Source: Urechidicola sp. | Lineage (GTDB): Bacteria; Bacteroidota; Bacteroidia; Flavobacteriales; Flavobacteriaceae | Length of the DNA: 38,185 bases | Direction: 5' to 3' | NCBI GenBank assembly: GCA_028599075.1 | Contig: JAQRMW010000018.1 | Span: 1 to 38,185, forward strand | The notes under the pieces: generated by a model | The model's input: only the letters and a program-made list of their open reading frames with translations | Databases searched by the model: none | What the model was told of the DNA's origin: nothing | Shown here: positions 8,315-16,489 of the stretch, piece by piece | Numbering within the stretch: position 1 is the stretch's first letter | Layout of the letters: each line of letters opens with the position of its first letter | Program-made: the position numbers and the translations under genes

Positions 8315-9154
8315 TTAACTATCAGCATCTAAATAATCTGGAATCCCATCTCCATCAGTGTCATCATTAGTTGGATCACCATCACCATTGGCATCCTCGT
8401 CTTTAGTTAAGATACCATCATTATCATCATCACTATCTCTATAGTTGGGTAAAAAGTCTTCGTCTGTATCATCATTATTAAGATCACCATCACCATCAAT
8501 ATCTTCGTCGTTAGAGTTTATTGTATCCTCATCATGGTCAGCTGCTTTTGCATATTGCAAATCTAACATAAAAACAATTGGGTAACTCGGAGGAACTCCT
8601 TCATTACCAACAGGCCCATATGCTAAACCGGATGGGATAAATAAAAACCCTCCACCGTAATTATCAAACTCTATTGGCATATTTGGCTGTGAAATATTTT
8701 CGCCTCCAGTAAAATGAGGTAGTCCATAACTCCAACCCTTAATTAAAGTTGTTAGATTCCACCAAGGATTACCAATAGTAATAGACTCTCTTTTATCAAA
8801 AATTTCTCCGTCCAATAAATTCCCTCTATACGTTGTTAAAACATCATCAACTTCTGATGGTTGGTATCCAACACCTACTTCAGTCACCAAATAATATAAG
8901 TTATAGGTAACATCATTATCAACAACAACTTGGGTTTGTACATTCTCATAAAAAGGTGTCTCACCATTTTCAACTTCTTTAATAGAATCTAGAGTCGCAT
9001 TATAATAATGCGTTTGCATATACTCTATCAAATCCTCATCATCAATTAATGCTTGGGCAGCATAATCATAGGGTGTGAATGTGTCATCATCACAAGAAAA
9101 AATTGCAATCAATAAAAGACTAAATATTACGAGGCTTTTTATTTTTATTTTCAT
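8315..9154 (-). CDS. FKBP-type peptidyl-prolyl isomerase lipoprotein with acidic TSP3-like tail
   Basis: 279 residues. Lipobox AIFSC (Cys21) is followed by a long linker. An FKBP domain lies at about residues 90-205, seen in the [27 protein letters not shown] and FMLDLQ segments. The last 70 residues are almost all Asp, Glu, Asn and Gly in a thrombospondin type 3-like repeat ([26 protein letters not shown]), which should bind calcium. Such tails are common on surface proteins of Flavobacteriia. The inferred role is a proline-isomerising folding factor in the periplasm or outer membrane. Confidence 0.85.
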   Translation of the reverse strand: MKIKIKSLVIFSLLLIAIFSCDDDTFTPYDYAAQALIDDEDLIEYMQTHYYNATLDSIKEVENGETPFYENVQTQVVVDNDVTYNLYYLVTEVGVGYQPSEVDDVLTTYRGNLLDGEIFDKRESITIGNPWWNLTTLIKGWSYGLPHFTGGENISQPNMPIEFDNYGGGFLFIPSGLAYGPVGNEGVPPSYPIVFMLDLQYAKAADHDEDTINSNDEDIDGDGDLNNDDTDEDFLPNYRDSDDDNDGILTKDEDANGDGDPTNDDTDGDGIPDYLDADS

Positions 9155-9192
9155 TATTTTATTTTATTTAAGTGCGCAAGATACAATTTTCA

Positions 9193-9200
9193 TATCTTTG
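9193..9200 (+). promoter_or_regulatory. -7 promoter box of the S4/PRTase pair
   Basis: TATCTTTG matches TAnnTTTG and ends 32 bases before the ATG at 9233. It lies between the divergent FKBP and S4 genes. Confidence 0.5.
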
Positions 9201-9232
9201 TTCAAGTCAATTGATTGATTTTAACTTTTTTT

Positions 9233-9598
9233 ATGAGAATTGATAAATATTTGTGGTGCATCCGCATTTTTAAGACTCGGAGTATCGCTACCGAAGCTTG
9301 TAAAAAAGGGCATATAAAAATAAATGGAGCTTCTATTAAACCATCAAAAGAAGTTTTTAATAATGAATTATTAGTCATTAGAAAAAATCAAATCAATTAT
9401 GAGATTGTAGTTTTAGATTTACCTAAAAGCCGTGTGGGTGCTAAGTTGGTAGATTTATACCGCAAAGATGTCACACCCAAAGAAGCCTTTGAAAGTCAAG
9501 ATTTATTAAAATTTTCTAAGGACTATTATCGCAAAAAAGGGAGTGGTAGACCAACAAAAAAAGATAGAAGAGATATTGATAATTACTCAGAAGAATAA
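9233..9598 (+). CDS. S4-domain RNA-binding protein, Hsp15-like
   Basis: 121 residues from the ATG at 9233. A TTG at 9215 would add six residues, but the family begins MRIDKYLW, so the ATG is chosen. The S4 RNA-binding domain fills residues 1-60, with RIDKYLWCIRIFKTRSIA and GHIKINGA. The basic tail ends in GSGRPTKKDRRD, which is typical of HslR/Hsp15. E. coli Hsp15 rescues 50S subunits carrying a nascent chain on tRNA; the same role is inferred here. It is followed after 3 bases by the phosphoribosyltransferase gene, so the two are probably co-transcribed. Confidence 0.88.
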   Translation: MRIDKYLWCIRIFKTRSIATEACKKGHIKINGASIKPSKEVFNNELLVIRKNQINYEIVVLDLPKSRVGAKLVDLYRKDVTPKEAFESQDLLKFSKDYYRKKGSGRPTKKDRRDIDNYSEE

Positions 9599-9601
9599 AC
9601 T

Positions 9602-10099
9602 ATGTCAAATTCAGTAATACTTACTAACGAGCAAATCAATCATAAAATTAAGCGTATTGCCTATCAAATTTTAGAGGTAAACTCCAAAGAAAAATCACTC
9701 ATTTTGGCAGGAATTACCACTAATGGATTTTTATTAGCAAACAAATTAAAGCTTGTTTTAAATGAAATTTCTGAAGTTGAAATTACTTTATGTGAAGTCA
9801 TCATTGATAAAAAAAATCCTCTAAAGGAAATCAAAACTTCCATTCCTTCTGATGCATATAAAAATAAATCACTTGTTTTGGTTGATGATGTATTAAGTTC
9901 TGGAACCACTTTAATGTATGGTATCAAACATTTTTTAGATGTTCCGCTAAAACAATTTAAGACTGCAGTGTTAGTAAATAGAAATCATAAAAAATATCCT
10001 GTAAAAGCAGATTTTAAAGGCATTTCATTATCAACTACTTCACAAGATAATATTACCGTTGAATTTAAAAAGAATTCAACAATTGCCTATTTAGACTAA
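9602..10099 (+). CDS. Phosphoribosyltransferase family protein (PyrR-like)
   Basis: 165 residues of type I phosphoribosyltransferase fold. The PRPP-binding loop LVLVDDVLSSGTTLMYG (residues 91-107) has the paired aspartates D95 and D96. The N-terminal ITTNG segment resembles the PyrR/hypoxanthine PRTase group. The base acceptor cannot be told from sequence; PyrR-type and purine PRTases are both possible. Its last 9 bases overlap the end of the convergent aroK gene. Confidence 0.85.
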   Translation: MSNSVILTNEQINHKIKRIAYQILEVNSKEKSLILAGITTNGFLLANKLKLVLNEISEVEITLCEVIIDKKNPLKEIKTSIPSDAYKNKSLVLVDDVLSSGTTLMYGIKHFLDVPLKQFKTAVLVNRNHKKYPVKADFKGISLSTTSQDNITVEFKKNSTIAYLD

Positions 10100-10603
10100 T
10101 GTCTTTTTTATTTTACTCACAATTTCTGCAATCGTAAAATCATCTGTTTGTATGCTGTTTTGCGACTGCAAATAAAATGGTAAACGCTCAAATAAATGCT
10201 TTCCAATAAACTCTGGTAATTTCTCATCACTGATTTTTGCAACTAACGGACGAGAAGCTTTTTCATTTTTTAATCTTTTGCACAAAGTATTTATTGACGC
10301 TTTTAAAAATATCGATTGTGTTAAGCTATTTATCATTTCCATATTTTTACCATAACATGGAGTTCCTCCTCCAACTGATAACACAAAACTGTTTTTTGAG
10401 TTTAGCAATTCTGATAAGTATTCCGCCTCTCTCAGCCTAAAGTAAATTTCTCCTTTTTCTTTAAAAATTGATGGAATAGACTTCTTTTCTTTCGCTTCGA
10501 TATACGCATCTAAATCAATAAAATCTAGAGACGTTTCTTTAGCTAACAATTTTCCAACTGCTGATTTTCCACTAGCCATATATCCAATTAAAACAACTTT
10601 CAT
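10091..10603 (-). CDS. aroK: Shikimate kinase
   Basis: 170 residues, the normal length. It phosphorylates shikimate with ATP in the pathway to chorismate and the aromatic amino acids. The Walker A loop GYMASGKSAVG (residues 7-17), the shikimate-binding DLDAYIE, the FR-LRE-E segment and the GGGTPC loop are all present, as is the lid arginine in ASRPL. Its 3' end overlaps the convergent phosphoribosyltransferase gene by 9 bases, with both stop codons interleaved and no terminator between them. The upstream sequence has a near-match -7 box (GATATTTG on the minus strand, 10624-10631). Confidence 0.94.
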   Translation of the reverse strand: MKVVLIGYMASGKSAVGKLLAKETSLDFIDLDAYIEAKEKKSIPSIFKEKGEIYFRLREAEYLSELLNSKNSFVLSVGGGTPCYGKNMEMINSLTQSIFLKASINTLCKRLKNEKASRPLVAKISDEKLPEFIGKHLFERLPFYLQSQNSIQTDDFTIAEIVSKIKKTLV

Positions 10604-10654
10604 TCTTCAAATTTTAGAAAAGACAAATATCGAATAAAAATTTATAAAATTTGG

Positions 10655-10685
10655 TTTGAGTTCTTAATAATTGATAGTATATTTG
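10655..10685 (+). promoter_or_regulatory. Canonical promoter of the tRNA pair
   Basis: TTTG at 10655-10658, a 19-base spacer, and TATATTTG at 10678-10685. This is the full Bacteroidota consensus and one of the two best promoters in the window. It lies 25 bases before the tRNA-Lys. Confidence 0.8.
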
Positions 10686-10710
10686 CACTCGCTAAAAGAG
10701 AAAAAGTGAC

Positions 10711-10783
10711 GACCTGGTAGCTCAGTTGGTAGAGCACCTCCCTTTTAAGGAGGTGGTCCTGGGTTCGAGCCCCAGCCAGGTCA
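10711..10783 (+). tRNA. tRNA-Lys (anticodon UUU)
   Basis: Cloverleaf: acceptor GACCTGG pairs with CCAGGTC, discriminator A at 10783. The D arm is GCTC...GAGC, the anticodon stem CCTCC/GGAGG has loop CTTTTAA (anticodon TTT at 10744-10746), and the T arm is CTGGG-TTCGAGC-CCCAG. The 3' CCA is not encoded. Confidence 0.97.
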
Positions 10784-10784
10784 C

Positions 10785-10815
10785 AAAAAAGTTGAGCTTA
10801 ACGCTTGACTTTTTT
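10785..10815 (+). terminator. Hairpin between the two tRNAs
   Basis: A 13-base-pair stem (10785-10797 with 10803-10815, two G-U pairs, 5-base loop) runs from an A run to a T run. It looks like an intrinsic terminator but sits only 7 bases before the tRNA-Leu, which has no promoter box of its own. It may attenuate transcription or guide processing. Confidence 0.55.
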
Positions 10816-10822
10816 AGTTTAA

Positions 10823-10906
10823 GCGCGTATGGCGGAATTGGTAGACGCGCAAGCTTGAGGGGTTTGTGTCCACTAGGACGTGCTGGTTCGACTCCAGTTA
10901 CGCGCA
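10823..10906 (+). tRNA. tRNA-Leu (anticodon GAG)
   Basis: A class II tRNA of 84 bases with a long variable arm. Acceptor GCGCGTA pairs with TACGCGC, discriminator A at 10906. The anticodon stem CAAGC/GTTTG has loop TTGAGGG (anticodon GAG at 10857-10859). The variable arm is TGTCCACTAGGACG and the T arm CTGG-TTCGACT-CCAG. The D-arm sequence GGCGGAATTGGTAGACGC is that of leucine tRNAs. The 3' CCA is not encoded. Confidence 0.96.
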
Positions 10907-10907
10907 C

Positions 10908-10940
10908 AAAAATCTATCATTTTTAATGGTAGATTTTTTT
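10908..10940 (+). terminator. Intrinsic terminator after the tRNA pair
   Basis: A 12-base-pair stem (10908-10919 with 10927-10938, one G-U pair) has a 7-base loop and ends in seven T. Confidence 0.85.
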
Positions 10941-10991
10941 CTTTTCACAAGACTTTAACGAATCCTATCAATATTATGATTATCATTGCAT

Positions 10992-11819
10992 ATGCTTAAA
11001 AAAACACTCCTTCAAATATTTTTATTTATCAGTATTTATAGTTTTTCTCAAGAAGAAATTCAAACTGATTCTGTACAAATAGATCCAACAAGAACTATAA
11101 GTTTAAAAGGTCAAATTGTAAATGGTTTTGACAAAAAACCATTGGCAGGTGCACACATTTTTAATATGAATTCTGTTAGAGGTAGTGTTACAAATAATGA
11201 TGGTACATTTAGTATTCCTACAAAAGTAAATGACACTATTTTCTTATCTTATATTGGTTTTCAATCTGTAAAGATTAAAATCACCAATGATTTAATGAAA
11301 GGGAATGAATTAGAAATTTCGTTGTATGAACAATCTGAAAGATTAGCTGAAGTAAATGTTAAATCTACCACACTTGTTGGGGTATTAGAAATTGATGCTA
11401 AGAATGTACCTACCGATAAATTTACGAGAATTCATATCAACGGACTTCCACAAACTTATGAAGTGGGTACACCGAGAAAGAAAACTTACTCATCGCCAGT
11501 TGATGCTGTCTTCCATCCTATTGATTTTGTTTACAATCTTTTTGGAAAAAATCCAAAACAACTTAAAAAGTTGAAAAAGATGAAAGATCAAAATGAAATT
11601 AGAGAAATGTTGAATGATAAAGTTGATAGAGAATTAATGCTAGAATACTTAGAATTAAGTAGAGCAGAATTTGATGAACTTTTAGACAACTGCAACTACT
11701 CAGATTATTTCATTCAAACAGCAAGTGACGTTCAGGTTCTAGAAGCCTTTTTAGAGTGCTACGAAAGTTATAATGCCGTTAAACAAGGAAGCACAAAAAA
11801 GAAAAATGAAAAGAATTAA
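10992..11819 (+). CDS. Secreted carboxypeptidase-regulatory-like domain protein
   Basis: 275 residues from the ATG at 10992. A TTG two codons upstream is possible but less likely. The signal peptide ends at YSFSQ. A CarboxypepD_reg-like beta-sandwich follows at about residues 37-115, with LKGQIVNGFDKKPLAGAHIFN, GSVTNNDGTF and LSYIGFQS, as at the N-terminus of TonB-dependent receptors. No receptor barrel follows. The C-terminal half is lysine- and acid-rich, with a helical KKLKKMKDQNEIREML stretch and two cysteines near the end. Function unknown. Its end overlaps the next gene's start by 14 bases. Confidence 0.75.
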   Translation: MLKKTLLQIFLFISIYSFSQEEIQTDSVQIDPTRTISLKGQIVNGFDKKPLAGAHIFNMNSVRGSVTNNDGTFSIPTKVNDTIFLSYIGFQSVKIKITNDLMKGNELEISLYEQSERLAEVNVKSTTLVGVLEIDAKNVPTDKFTRIHINGLPQTYEVGTPRKKTYSSPVDAVFHPIDFVYNLFGKNPKQLKKLKKMKDQNEIREMLNDKVDRELMLEYLELSRAEFDELLDNCNYSDYFIQTASDVQVLEAFLECYESYNAVKQGSTKKKNEKN

Positions 11820-12292
11820 TCGCTTATATTTCTTAACTTTTTTTATTGCATTTACTATCATTAGCAATTCTTATTCTCAAGAAATTGATCCAGAATTAAG
11901 TGATTTAATTACAGACACCAAAGCTAAAATGAAAGCATTGGGGTATAAATTCATTGAGCATGTTGAAGGTGAAACATCAACAGAAAATGTATTAGAATTT
12001 AATCAACAAAAATTTATTTATGGCTATTCATATATTGTTGTTTCGTTCTTTAAAAAATGTAGCAACTGTCATTTAACTGTCGAATTTTGGAATAAGCAAA
12101 CAGAAGCTACTGAATTATGTAGGTGTAAATACCATCTTTAACGATAGCTCATATAATATGAGTGAATGCAGAATTAATGAAAGGTACAACACATTTTTCT
12201 ACATTGACTATTCTGATAAAAGAGGATATATCTATACATTCGTAAATGATGACACACCTCATTATTTAAATTCTTTAATGTTTTATAAATAG
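11806..12292 (+). pseudogene. Secreted protein of unknown function, interrupted by a frameshift
   Basis: The chosen start is the ATG at 11806, which opens a signal peptide ending NSYSQ; an upstream ATG at 11773 lies inside the preceding gene. The first frame stops at 12141 after 111 residues, with an unlike tail (LCRCKYHL). The +1 frame is open from the same region to a TAG at 12290-12292. It reads as good protein: NYVGVNTIFNDSSYNM, then ERYNTFFYIDYSDKRGYIY and a final MFYK. One extra base near 12105-12125 would explain both halves and give a protein of about 160 residues. This could be true decay, a sequencing error, or recoding. I do not recognise the family. Confidence 0.7.
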
Positions 12293-12368
12293 GTTATAAC
12301 ATATGAGTTGCAGATTTATAACAATCACAAGTAGGCAACAATAATTCTGAAATAGAATGTTTATGCAT

Positions 12369-12420
12369 AAAAAAAGAGATTAAAACAATTATCGTTCTAA
12401 TCTCTCTCTTATTTTTTTTT
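12369..12420. terminator. Bidirectional terminator between convergent genes
   Basis: AGAGATTA (12375-12382) pairs with TAATCTCT (12398-12405) across a 15-base loop, with an A run before and a T run after. It serves the frameshifted gene (plus) and the lipoprotein gene (minus). Confidence 0.75.
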
Positions 12421-12431
12421 AAATAATTAAA

Positions 12432-13190
12432 TTAATAGTGATATCCCCATTTAACATAAACATTGATTCTGTTTTTATTATTACAAGGCAAACATAAAGT
12501 ATGGTCATCATTATAAGCAACACCTATATCTATAATAAAAGCTGTTATATCTATATCTAGAATAGCACTCTCAATAAGACGACAAGCAATTTTATCTCTT
12601 ATTTCATTTGCCTCTGAGGCAGTAATAGTAGCATCCTCAAAATAAGTATAAAATGGGCTTCCATATAAATCAAATTGCTCATCTTCAAATACGTATTGAT
12701 GGTAAAAATCATTAATTCTTGATTGATAATATGGATTTCCAGTAACAGGATTTATAGTTGTTGATGGTTGCAAAATTGGTAAAAGCCCATAATCTGGTAT
12801 TTCATCAACATTAAATAGACCAGTAATACTTTTAGTAAAAAAGTTAGATGAAAAATCACCATACAATTGCCCTGTATTAAAAGGGCTATTGTCTGGCTGA
12901 AGAGGAGACCAAAAATTAGGATCCTCTAATGTTTTTATAGTTGTAAAGTCATTTAAATTTTCAACACTCAAATCACAACTTCCAATTAAAACATTTAAAT
13001 TGCCTCCAACCATAGTAACTACTTCATCAATAAAAAAACTTCCCCTTAAGTTTTCTCTTTCATCAAGATCAACATATACAATGGGAAAAATTGATGAAGA
13101 AACTGCTTCTTCCAAAATAACAGGTTCGTCATTTAGCTGGCATGAGTAAATACCTAAAATCGCAATAAGTAATAAAATTTTGTTTTTCAT
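12432..13190 (-). CDS. Lipoprotein of unknown function
   Basis: 252 residues with lipobox GIYSC (Cys17). The mature part begins with a segment like a beta-sandwich (FPIVYVDLDERENLRGSFFID). It ends with a cysteine-rich C-terminus (C-L-P-C) and an alternating NRINVYVKWGYHY strand. I do not recognise a family. It is transcribed divergently from the TlpA-like gene; its promoter overlaps that gene's start codon, and its leader holds a long inverted repeat. Co-regulation with the TlpA/barrel pair is possible but unproven. Confidence 0.7.
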   Translation of the reverse strand: MKNKILLLIAILGIYSCQLNDEPVILEEAVSSSIFPIVYVDLDERENLRGSFFIDEVVTMVGGNLNVLIGSCDLSVENLNDFTTIKTLEDPNFWSPLQPDNSPFNTGQLYGDFSSNFFTKSITGLFNVDEIPDYGLLPILQPSTTINPVTGNPYYQSRINDFYHQYVFEDEQFDLYGSPFYTYFEDATITASEANEIRDKIACRLIESAILDIDITAFIIDIGVAYNDDHTLCLPCNNKNRINVYVKWGYHY

Positions 13191-13240
13191 AAAAATATTT
13201 TTAAAGTTATAAGTGGTGGGCTAAAAAATTGCTTTTTTAG

Positions 13241-13280
13241 TTTTCTCAAAAAAAATAGCCCTATTTGTGTTTTGAGAAAA
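13241..13280. repeat. 40-base inverted repeat in a divergent intergenic region
   Basis: TTTTCTCAAAA (13241-13251) is perfectly complementary to TTTTGAGAAAA (13270-13280). Inside it, AAATAG (13253-13258) pairs with CTATTT (13261-13266). The transcript would form a long two-part hairpin in the 5' leader of the lipoprotein gene; as DNA it could be an operator. Confidence 0.6.
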
Positions 13281-13289
13281 ATTTTATTT

Positions 13290-13318
13290 CAAATATAACA
13301 GTTATTGAACAATCACAA
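13290..13318 (-). promoter_or_regulatory. Promoter of the unknown lipoprotein gene
   Basis: On the minus strand, TTG (13316-13318), an 18-base spacer, and TATATTTG (13290-13297) match the Bacteroidota promoter. It would give a leader of about 95 bases that includes the inverted repeat. The -33 box lies inside the first codons of the divergent TlpA-like gene. Confidence 0.55.
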
Positions 13319-13802
13319 TCAAAAAATAAAATTTATTTTAAACCTATTTGCTCTTTTATTTGTATTTAGCCTTTCTTCTCAAAACATCCCAAATGCAGAA
13401 ATTAAAACATTAGATGGTGATACAACCAACTTACAAACAATAGCAACAAATAATGACCTTTTAATAGTATCATTATGGGCAACATGGTGTACTCCTTGCA
13501 AAAATGAGTTAGATGCCATAAATGACGAATATGATGATTGGGTTGAGGAAACTGGCGTTAAATTATTTGCTATTTCTGTTGATGATTCTAGAACAGTTAA
13601 GAATGTAAAACCTATGGTCAATGGCAAGGGATGGGAGTTTGAAATATTACTCGATACAAACGGCGATTTAAAAAAGGCTTTAGGAGCTCCTACTGTACCG
13701 GTAACATTAATTATTAAAAATGGTGAAATCGTATTCAGACATTCTGGATATAACCCTGGCGCCGAAGATGATTTATTTGAAGAATTAAAAAAATATATTT
13801 AA
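13305..13802 (+). CDS. TlpA/ResA-like thioredoxin, exported
   Basis: 165 residues. It starts at TTG; no ATG is available before the signal peptide (KIKFILNLFALLFVFSLSSQ). The thioredoxin fold shows WATWCTPC, with redox cysteines C62 and C65, and the cis-proline in GAPTVPVT. Such exported thioredoxins reduce disulfides in the periplasm, in cytochrome c maturation or in folding of envelope proteins. The neighbouring barrel gene starts 22 bases downstream, so the two are probably one operon, suggesting the thioredoxin serves that barrel or its cargo. Confidence 0.88.
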   Translation: MNNHNQKIKFILNLFALLFVFSLSSQNIPNAEIKTLDGDTTNLQTIATNNDLLIVSLWATWCTPCKNELDAINDEYDDWVEETGVKLFAISVDDSRTVKNVKPMVNGKGWEFEILLDTNGDLKKALGAPTVPVTLIIKNGEIVFRHSGYNPGAEDDLFEELKKYI

Positions 13803-13824
13803 CCTCTCTCCAACGAATCAATAA

Positions 13825-15576
13825 ATGAAAAAAATAAAATTCCTAATTTTCTTTATTATCCCTTTTTTTGGATTAAGTCAAGAAACAGAAAATCAATCTA
13901 TATTTAATCAATTTTTAAATAACCTTAGCGGTAGTGTTGAATCTAATGCCCAATGGTATGTTGATGATGATAAACTTGGTGATTTTTACGACCCAAATTT
14001 CCCACTATCTGATGAATATCTTAGAGCAAACACCTATCTGAGCTTAGATTATAATTTTTTAAAAAACTTTACAGTCGGTCTTCAAGTTGAAAGCTACGAA
14101 CCGTTACCTCTATTAAATTATTACCCAGGGTATAACGAAACAAATATTGCAACTTATTATGCAAATTATAAAAATGAAAAGCTCGATATAACTGCGGGTT
14201 ACTTCTATGAACAATTTGGAAGTGGCTTATTATTACGCGCATATGAAGAGCGACAACTTGGACTTAACAACGCTATAAGAGGTGGAAGAATTAAATTCAG
14301 TCCCACAGATTATTTAAATTTTATAGGCTTATATGGACAGCAACGCAACGGGTTTAAAGTTTCTAGTAGCAATATTTTTGGATTTGATGCAGATATTGAT
14401 ATTTCATCTGCACTAAACATAGAAGGCATTAGTAGTTTCAACTTCGGCATAAGCTATGTTGGCAAGCATGAGTCTTTTTCACCAGATACACCTTCTTTTA
14501 ATACTGCAAATTTTCCGGAAATGATTAATTCTTATTCCATCAGAGCAGATATAGATTTTGGCAAAATATATTCAAGTATCGAATATTCTCTCAAGGGAAA
14601 AGATGTCGCATATACACCCCCATCCTCAGGTGTTCCTACAATAATTGAAGGGAATTATTTTGAAGGTAATGCGTTGTTATTTAATATTGGATATACAAAA
14701 AAAGGAATTGGAGTTTCAGCCACTTTTAGAAGACTAGAAAATATGGCATTCTATTCTGAAAGAGAATACGGTATCCCTGGTTCAAATGAGTTTAATATGC
14801 TGAGTGTCAATTTCATTCCTGCTTTAACAAAACAACAAGATTACTCATTGTCAAATATTTATATATATCAAGCGCAGCCAACTCTACAATTACAAGACTT
14901 TGCAGGACAAGCGGGTGAAATTGGAGGTCAATTTGATTTATTTTATAAATTTAAAAAGAAAACAATTATTGGTGGAAAATATGGAACTAAACTATCTGCT
15001 AACTTCTCTTATTGGGCATTATTAGATGCTACTTTTGATGAGAACCAAGGAACATATGATGCCGAATTTTTAAAATTTGGAAGCCGCCTAAATCGTGATT
15101 TTAACTTTGAAATTCGTAAAAAATTTTCCAAAAAATGGAGTGGTATTTTCACCTATATCAATACTATAACAGACAAAGGCGTAACGCTAGGTGGTCCTCT
15201 TGGAGTTCAAGGTAATATCAAAGCCAATATCGCTATTGCCGAAGTAACACATAAATTTGGAAAAGGAAAATCTGTTCGTTTAGAAGGACAGCACTTATGG
15301 ACAAAACAAGATGATAAAAATTGGGCTGGCGCAACATTAGAATTTAATGCCTCTAACAGATTGTCATTTTATATAAACGATTCTTATAATTACGGAAACG
15401 ATGTTGAAAATGATCAAATACATTTTTATAATTTTGGTGGGAGTTACAGTAAAGGTGCAACTCGTATTGCTTTAAATTATGGCCGACAAAGAGGTGGTCT
15501 TTCATGTGTGGGTGGTGTTTGTAGATTTGTACCCGAAAGCACTGGCTTAACTGTTAATTTATCAACATCATTCTAA
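13825..15576 (+). CDS. Outer-membrane beta-barrel protein (DUF6029-like)
   Basis: 583 residues. The signal peptide ends at FFGLSQ (residue about 19). The rest is a long run of amphipathic strands rich in Tyr, Phe, Asn and Gly, ending in NLSTSF with a terminal aromatic, as expected for a large outer-membrane barrel. Length and pattern fit the DUF6029 family, which I recall beside TlpA-type thioredoxins in Bacteroidota; that family name is from memory. A Cys pair near the C-terminus (SCVGGVCRF) is unusual in a barrel and could be a substrate of the upstream thioredoxin. A terminator follows. Confidence 0.75.
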   Translation: MKKIKFLIFFIIPFFGLSQETENQSIFNQFLNNLSGSVESNAQWYVDDDKLGDFYDPNFPLSDEYLRANTYLSLDYNFLKNFTVGLQVESYEPLPLLNYYPGYNETNIATYYANYKNEKLDITAGYFYEQFGSGLLLRAYEERQLGLNNAIRGGRIKFSPTDYLNFIGLYGQQRNGFKVSSSNIFGFDADIDISSALNIEGISSFNFGISYVGKHESFSPDTPSFNTANFPEMINSYSIRADIDFGKIYSSIEYSLKGKDVAYTPPSSGVPTIIEGNYFEGNALLFNIGYTKKGIGVSATFRRLENMAFYSEREYGIPGSNEFNMLSVNFIPALTKQQDYSLSNIYIYQAQPTLQLQDFAGQAGEIGGQFDLFYKFKKKTIIGGKYGTKLSANFSYWALLDATFDENQGTYDAEFLKFGSRLNRDFNFEIRKKFSKKWSGIFTYINTITDKGVTLGGPLGVQGNIKANIAIAEVTHKFGKGKSVRLEGQHLWTKQDDKNWAGATLEFNASNRLSFYINDSYNYGNDVENDQIHFYNFGGSYSKGATRIALNYGRQRGGLSCVGGVCRFVPESTGLTVNLSTSF

Positions 15577-15601
15577 CTCTTTACTGTTTAAAATATTCAA
15601 T

Positions 15602-15631
15602 AAAAAAAGCCACTCAATGAGTGGCTTTTTT
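15602..15631. terminator. Bidirectional terminator
   Basis: GCCACTC (15609-15615) pairs with GAGTGGC (15619-15625), with A's before and T's after. It separates the barrel gene (plus) from the prohibitin gene (minus). Confidence 0.9.
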
Positions 15632-15649
15632 ATTTACTAATTTCTTGTA

Positions 15650-16477
15650 TTAGTTGTTTCCTAAAATTAAAGGTAAGCCATCTGACCCACCTACAACTAC
15701 TACTTTAGTGTTTGGTGACTCTGCTAATTTAAGCGTTGCTTCAATCCCTTTATCTTGTAAAATTTTATCAGTTAATGATGCACTTAAAATTCTATTTGCA
15801 TCTGCTTTACCTTGTGCTTCAATACGAACTTTTTCAGCTTCTTTAGCAGCAGTAACTAACCTAAACTCATATTCTAAAGATTCTTGCTCTTGCTTTAGTT
15901 TACGCTCAATCGCATCTTTAATAGTAGGTGGTAAAGTTACATCTCTTACCAAAACATCATTCAAAACAATATATTGATCTTCAACAATTTTTTTGGTTTC
16001 ATCAAAAATTTCTTGTTGTATAGCATCACGTTTTGAAGAATAAATCTGTTCTGGTGTATATCGACCAACAACAGACCTAGTTGCAGATCTAATAGCAGGT
16101 TTTAATACACGGTCTAAATAATTCGCTCCTTTTTCTTGATGCAGTTTTCCTAAATTAGCATTATCTGGCATATACCATGCTGTCGCCTCTAGTTGTATAT
16201 CTAAACCATTAGAAGATAAAACCTTCATTCTCTCCGTTAACTCTTGCTGACGTACTTCATAAACAAAAACCTTATTCCAAGGTGCTACGATATGAAAACC
16301 TTCTCCCATTGCTGGTTTATCTGTTACAACACCTCCTCCAAATGTTTTATATAAAACACCTGCTTGTCCAGAATCTATGGTTACTGCTGATTTGGTGATA
16401 ATTATTAATCCGACTACTACGATTGCTACTATGCCGACTAGTCCTTTTGGTAATTGTAATTGTTGTTGCTGTGCCAT
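15650..16477 (-). CDS. Prohibitin/SPFH (band 7) family membrane protein
   Basis: 275 residues. One N-terminal membrane segment (residues about 12-29) is followed by an SPFH domain, with VTIDSGQAGVLYKTFGG and GEGFHIVAPWNKV. A charged coiled-coil stretch (about 190-245) includes the EAEKVRIEAQGKADANR signature of prohibitins. Such proteins form ring-like scaffolds that organise membrane proteases or microdomains. It lies 12 bases after the VWA gene on the same strand, so it is in that operon. The specific client is unknown. Confidence 0.93.
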   Translation of the reverse strand: MAQQQQLQLPKGLVGIVAIVVVGLIIITKSAVTIDSGQAGVLYKTFGGGVVTDKPAMGEGFHIVAPWNKVFVYEVRQQELTERMKVLSSNGLDIQLEATAWYMPDNANLGKLHQEKGANYLDRVLKPAIRSATRSVVGRYTPEQIYSSKRDAIQQEIFDETKKIVEDQYIVLNDVLVRDVTLPPTIKDAIERKLKQEQESLEYEFRLVTAAKEAEKVRIEAQGKADANRILSASLTDKILQDKGIEATLKLAESPNTKVVVVGGSDGLPLILGNN

Positions 16478-16489
16478 TTTATTTTGTTT

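Noticed and set aside
9215-9232. TTG start adding six residues to the S4 protein
   Set aside because: The S4/Hsp15 family begins at MRIDKYLW, which matches the ATG at 9233.
10722-10926. Open frames of about 60 residues over both tRNAs, on both strands
   Set aside because: They are translations of tRNA sequence and have no codon logic; they are a known annotation artefact.
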